Source: Megalobrama amblycephala (taxonomy: Eukaryota; Chordata; Actinopteri; Cypriniformes; Xenocyprididae). Taken from it: a stretch of DNA of 64,000 bases. The notes under the pieces were generated by a model. It was given only the letters and a program-made list of their open reading frames with translations, made no database searches and was not told where the DNA came from. The stretch spans positions 13,371,037 through 13,435,036 of the forward strand of contig NC_063050.1 in the NCBI RefSeq assembly GCF_018812025.1, written 5' to 3'. Of the stretch, positions 50,263-64,000 are shown piece by piece (position 1 is the stretch's first letter; every line of letters begins with the position of its first letter). The position numbers were made by a program, and so were the translations under genes.

Positions 50263-51490
50263 TCTGGAAGACATCGAGCAGATGATTAAAATCACACACA
50301 TGTAACACTGAAGTGTTTTTGTGTGATTTCAGAAACATTGATCATTTTCATCAGAGAGAAACAACAATCAGTCAAAGTCAGTCTGCTCTGAAACTGTAGA
50401 TTAATCTATTTGAAATATTCAGAGAACTGTCCTACCTTGATTTACTGGAACCTGCAGGACTCAAATAAGATCAAATGAAAGAGAACTGATCAGGCTGGAC
50501 CGTGAGAACTTTATTTCAAAGTTTGTTTGACTTCCTGTCTCTCTTCATTTCCTCAGTTTGGGTGTAAATGCTCCTCCTCCAGTCACATGACTCTAGTGTA
50601 CACGTGCGTTAGATGAACACATGAACACAACTGTTATTAAGACGCGTGTCAAGTTCAAATAAAAACACAAACGCGTTCTGATGCATTCGTTCGAACACAG
50701 AGAATACAATAGAACACTGAAATCCTGCTGAAGCTACAGATGTGACCCACTGGAGAACATTTAACACTTCTCTGCGTCAATGTGCTCCTTCCTCTTTCTC
50801 TTTCCGTTTTTGCTATATATACAGTCAAACTCAAGCAAATATGTTTGGCTACAGAGATCAAGATACCAATGCACATGATGATAGATACATTGGTAAGAAG
50901 ACTCACAGAAGGTGTAAAGTCTGTAAATTGAAGCTTATTAATCTTATGCTGTCAGTCAAAACTGGAGGATATCTAAACTTGTGTGAAGATACTTCCGGCG
51001 TCTTCACCAACTCAACTCCACTTACTCTGCTTTTAATAGAAGTGTTTTATTAAGCAGTCCGAGGGAACTTAATCGAGTCCGACATGTTTGTGCCCCTCTT
51101 TTTTATGTAACAGAAGATCTTTCCAGCAGTTGAAGAGTGAATGATCAGCACCTCGGACAGCGCGTCTCTGCACACCTCTACAGCCTCACCGACCTGAGCG
51201 CCATCTAGAGGAAGATACATGTAACTGCACCACATTATCATAGGGAGAGAAACGGGTTTGAAGTCGGGATGTAATCGAAAAACTGGTTAATTTTCTTGAT
51301 CCATGGTACTGGTTTTACTGTGCAAGATTCATGCATGTGTATTATTTGATCTCATAATCTTTCTCTTTCTTCATGTGATAATCGCTTGTCTCTGCTGATG
51401 TAACTTTACAATTAATATTAATTATTAACTATTCTGGTTCACTGTTTGAGTATTTACATTTTGTTCAAACTTTTACATTTTGTCCACTTT
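50263..51490. other. Gene E upstream region
   Basis: Holds an untranslated first exon (donor GTAGGAC at about 50432-50438) and an Ets-like site at 50543-50552. The conserved block shared with units 1 and 2 lies at about 51140-51245. No further gene is seen. Confidence 0.45.
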
Positions 51491-52124
51491 ATAAAACCTG
51501 TTGGCTGAGTTTATTAGTATGACTCTAGATGTCACACATGAAATATCAGTTATAATGTCAGTTATAATAATAAAATAAACAGCAGCTATGAGAGAAATGT
51601 TTATTTGAGATCTCAGTCTTTTAAACACTACAAAAATGATTAAGTTCCTCCAGTAAAGATACAGTAGAATAAAATCCAGTCAACAGAGCGTCAGACATGA
51701 CAGAGAAACTGAGACTTTAATACAATCAGATTCAGACTGAACTGAGTTTAACATGAAAATACTGCTTAACTGTGAAATTAACATACATAAATTCAATTTT
51801 AATACTCCAGTGAAGCAGAAACTAAAGAATGATTACAAGTTATTATGATGTTACTTTAAATATTTGAATTGCACAAATTTTCTCCTAAAATGCATTTGCT
51901 TATGAAGCACAAACATAAAATATGACATGCAGGCTAAAATATAGATTTACAAGACTAATAGAAAAAAATAATTCTGCAAACTCTTATAAGCTCAATTACA
52001 ATATACACAGTTTAATAAATCAGAATGTTATTGATGATGAAATGATGTTCATGAGCTGATGATAATGGGCAGTTTCTGAGGAGCTTCAGTTGTTTCATAT
52101 TAGCAGTAATACAGTGAGGAGAGT

Positions 52125-61911
<9,787 letters not shown>

Positions 61912-61969
61912 CTGGAATACACACAGATCCATGCTTGAAATGTTGATTTGCAGTTCAGTTTTTTGACTG

Positions 61970-62009
<40 letters not shown>

Positions 62010-62114
62010 ACATTTTGGTATTTTAGAATTTTTCATCGGAATGGTACAAAAATTGGTCAAGGTTTTAGCACAGTTTCTGGTTAAAAATGACTGCATTGGA
62101 AACAAATGCATTTT

Positions 62115-62200
62115 ACATATAAATTTATTCATTTTGCAGATGCTTTTATCCAAAGCGACTTACAATTGAGGAATACAGCAAGCGATTTGTCGTAAAGAGG
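62115..62200. repeat. Fish retroposon motif CTTTTATCCAAAGCGACTTA
   Basis: The sequence around TTTGCAGATGCTTTTATCCA and AAAGCGACTTACAATTGAGG is a widespread teleost repeat module, recalled rather than searched. It precedes the LINE fragment. Confidence 0.5.
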
Positions 62201-62289
62201 CAAGTAAACCCAAGAAGTGCCCATAAGTTTCAGATATTGCTTAGAGTAGCATTAGCTGGAATATTAGGGAGCGATTAAAAAGTAAAAAG

Positions 62290-63650
62290 CAACTCTCTCC
62301 TCTGTCCCCCTCCACCTCTCAACACATCTTTAACTGCTGATGATTTTGCTAATTTCTTCACTAACAAAACTTTAACCATCAGCAGTCAGTCCTCAGCTCC
62401 ACACATGCAGGAACTCAGACCAAACATCCACAGCTACAGACCTTCTCTCCTTCTCTACCCTCACTGAGATAGAAGTATCTAAACTTCTCTCCTCCAGTCA
62501 TCCCACCACCTGCCCTCTAGATCCCATCCTATCACACCTTCTACAGGCCATCTCTCCTATACACATGCCAGCACTCACACAGTATCAACACATCTCTGCT
62601 ACATGCTGTAATTTTTTTTTTTTTTTTTTTTGAATCATCAGATCCTTCTGTCTACCCTGTCATCACAGGTACTCTACTTCACTGGTTTGAATCCTATCTC
62701 ACAGATAGGTCTTTCAGGGTAGCCTGGAGGGGGGAGGTATCCAAACCTTATCAACTGCTCACGGGGGTTCCTCAGGGTTCAGTGCTTGGACCCCTCCTCT
62801 TCTCCATATACAGTACATTCCTGGGACCCATCATACAGGCACATGGTTTACACTATCATTGCTATGCTGATGACGCATAGCTTAACCTTTCATTCCAATC
62901 AGATGATCCCACAGTAGCTGCACGAATCTCAAGCTGTCTGGCGGACATCTCGGCATGGATGAAAAAACATCACCTGCAGCTCAACCTGACAAAGACTTCT
63001 TGTCTTCCCTGCCAATCCATCTCTACAGCACGATTTCACCATCCAGCTAGGTACATCATAAATTACCCCATCAAGATTGGTAAGAAATCTTGAAGTAATC
63101 TTTAATGACCAGCTGACAATCAAAGACCACATTGCAAAGACAGCTCGGTCATGCAGATTTGCACAACAACATCAGGAAGATCAGGCCTTTCCTAGCATAG
63201 CATGCAACACAACTTCTTGTCCTAGCCCTGGTCATTTCTAGGCTTGATTACTGCAATGCTCTTCTGGCTGGACTGCCATCATTGTGCAATCAAATCTCTA
63301 CAGATGATTCAGAAAGCTACAGCACGTCTTGTTTTCAATAAGCCCAAGAGGGCCCACTCTCTTTATCTCTATGCACTGGCTACCAGTTGCTGCTTGCTTA
63401 CAGATCTACCACAGGCTCAGCACCCTTCTACATCCACTCAATCTTACGAGTCTGTATCCCCTCCAGAATCCTGTGATCAGCAAATGCCATCACGGAGAGG
63501 CATAAAATCACCCTCCAGAACATTTTTGTTCCCAGTTCCTTGCTGGTGGAACGATCTCCCCACCTTTTATCTGGAACGCAGAATCCCTGACAATATTCAA
63601 AAGGCAGCTGAAAACTCCTCTCTTTTGTGAGCACTTAAAAAAGATCTTAT
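62290..63650 (+). mobile_element. Degraded Rex1/L2-like LINE, RT region
   Basis: Plus-strand pieces in shifting frames: TGVPQGSVLGPLLFSIY, a catalytic box decayed to HCYADDA followed by a stop, ADISAWMKKHHLQLNLTKT, then LQMIQKATARLVFNKPKRAH and PVPCWWNDLP near the 3' end. A poly-T run at 62610-62630 interrupts it. Several stops and shifts make it clearly inactive. Confidence 0.75.
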
Positions 63651-63668
63651 GCTTTCACTTTCCCTTAA

Positions 63669-64000
63669 CCCTTTGACACGTACGATCACACCGGTGTGAT
63701 CAGTCTTGGCTGGCCCCAGGAGCGTACGATCACACCGGTGTGATTAGAACAGGGTTCCTACACATTTTTACCAATAAAATTCCATGACTTTTCCATGACT
63801 TTAAGTAAAATTCCATGACCTAATGTTTCATGACATGTCTATGTATACATGTTAACACTCTGAGAGTATCGCCGGCGATACCACCGCAGTTTTTTTTCTT
63901 ACCAGTGTGAAAGAGACTCAAAATACTCTGTTAATGTTGCACATACAATTAAGAGTTATACACCATTTTAATCTGTGGAATATCTTCTTTTATTTGTGTA
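63669..64000. mobile_element. piggyBac-like terminus with CCGG-centred palindromes
   Basis: TTAA at 63665-63668 is followed by CCCTTTGACACGTACGATCA, the CCC start expected for piggyBac ends. ATCACACCGGTGTGAT, a perfect 16-base palindrome, occurs twice (about 63684 and 63728). A further TTAACACTCTGAGAGTATCG with palindrome TATCGCCGGCGATA lies at about 63850-63881. An apparent hAT end CAGGGTTCCTACACATTTTT lies at about 63750. The element runs off the window. Confidence 0.5.

Overview
This window comes from a teleost fish genome, most likely a cyprinid. The signs are multi-exon immunoglobulin-superfamily genes with GT-AG introns, and a dense load of fish DNA transposons and MITEs (TTAA-flanked families, hAT, Tc1/mariner), L2- and Rex1-like LINEs and long (TA)n microsatellites. 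No rRNA, functional tRNA, CRISPR or prokaryotic operon structure is visible. Gene models below were built by eye from exon homology, splice sites and phase.

The biological theme is a tandem cluster of inhibitory leukocyte-receptor genes of the CD22/Siglec-like type, all on the minus strand. Gene A (about 2.07-3.07 kb) shows a signal peptide and one V-type Ig exon. Gene B (15.0-21.5 kb) encodes signal-V-C-V-C-TM-tail with tyrosine motifs, but has an in-frame stop just before the TM exon. Gene C (23.7-33.9 kb) encodes signal-V-C2-C2-TM and an ITIM tail. Genes D (36.2-45.9 kb) and E (48.3-50.5 kb) are tandem copies of the C ectodomain with a different tail; E has a frameshift and stop in its V exon. 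Gene F (52.1-61.9 kb, 5' end missing) encodes V + C2 + seven more C2 domains, TM and a four-tyrosine tail whose 3' half is a copy of gene B's. Nearly all Ig exons are phase 1-1, so exons and tails have been duplicated and swapped freely. Genes A and B carry perfect Ets-IRF composite elements upstream, and C-E carry near matches, as expected for B-lymphoid or myeloid expression.

Layout. 1-2.0 kb: no recognised gene. 2.0-3.5: gene A and promoter. 3.6-14.0: nested transposons. A LINE is split by a 1.5-kb palindromic Tc1/mariner element and followed by a minus-strand L2 LINE, which is itself split by a 4.94-kb element full of ACTAGT and GATATC palindromes. 14.1-21.9: gene B. 21.9-33.9: gene C, whose introns hold foldback elements and a 5-kb TTGGGTT-ended element. 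34-50.5: tandem units with genes D and E. 51.5-61.9: gene F, with a 2.4-kb hAT element and a nested foldback in its tail introns. 62-64: degraded LINE and a piggyBac-like terminus.

The most unusual items are the palindromic-hexamer transposon; a small spliced reading frame inside the duplicated TTGGGTT element; mixing of Siglec-type features among the V domains; and several filled/empty site pairs plus a 33-bp microinversion that date events after the duplications.
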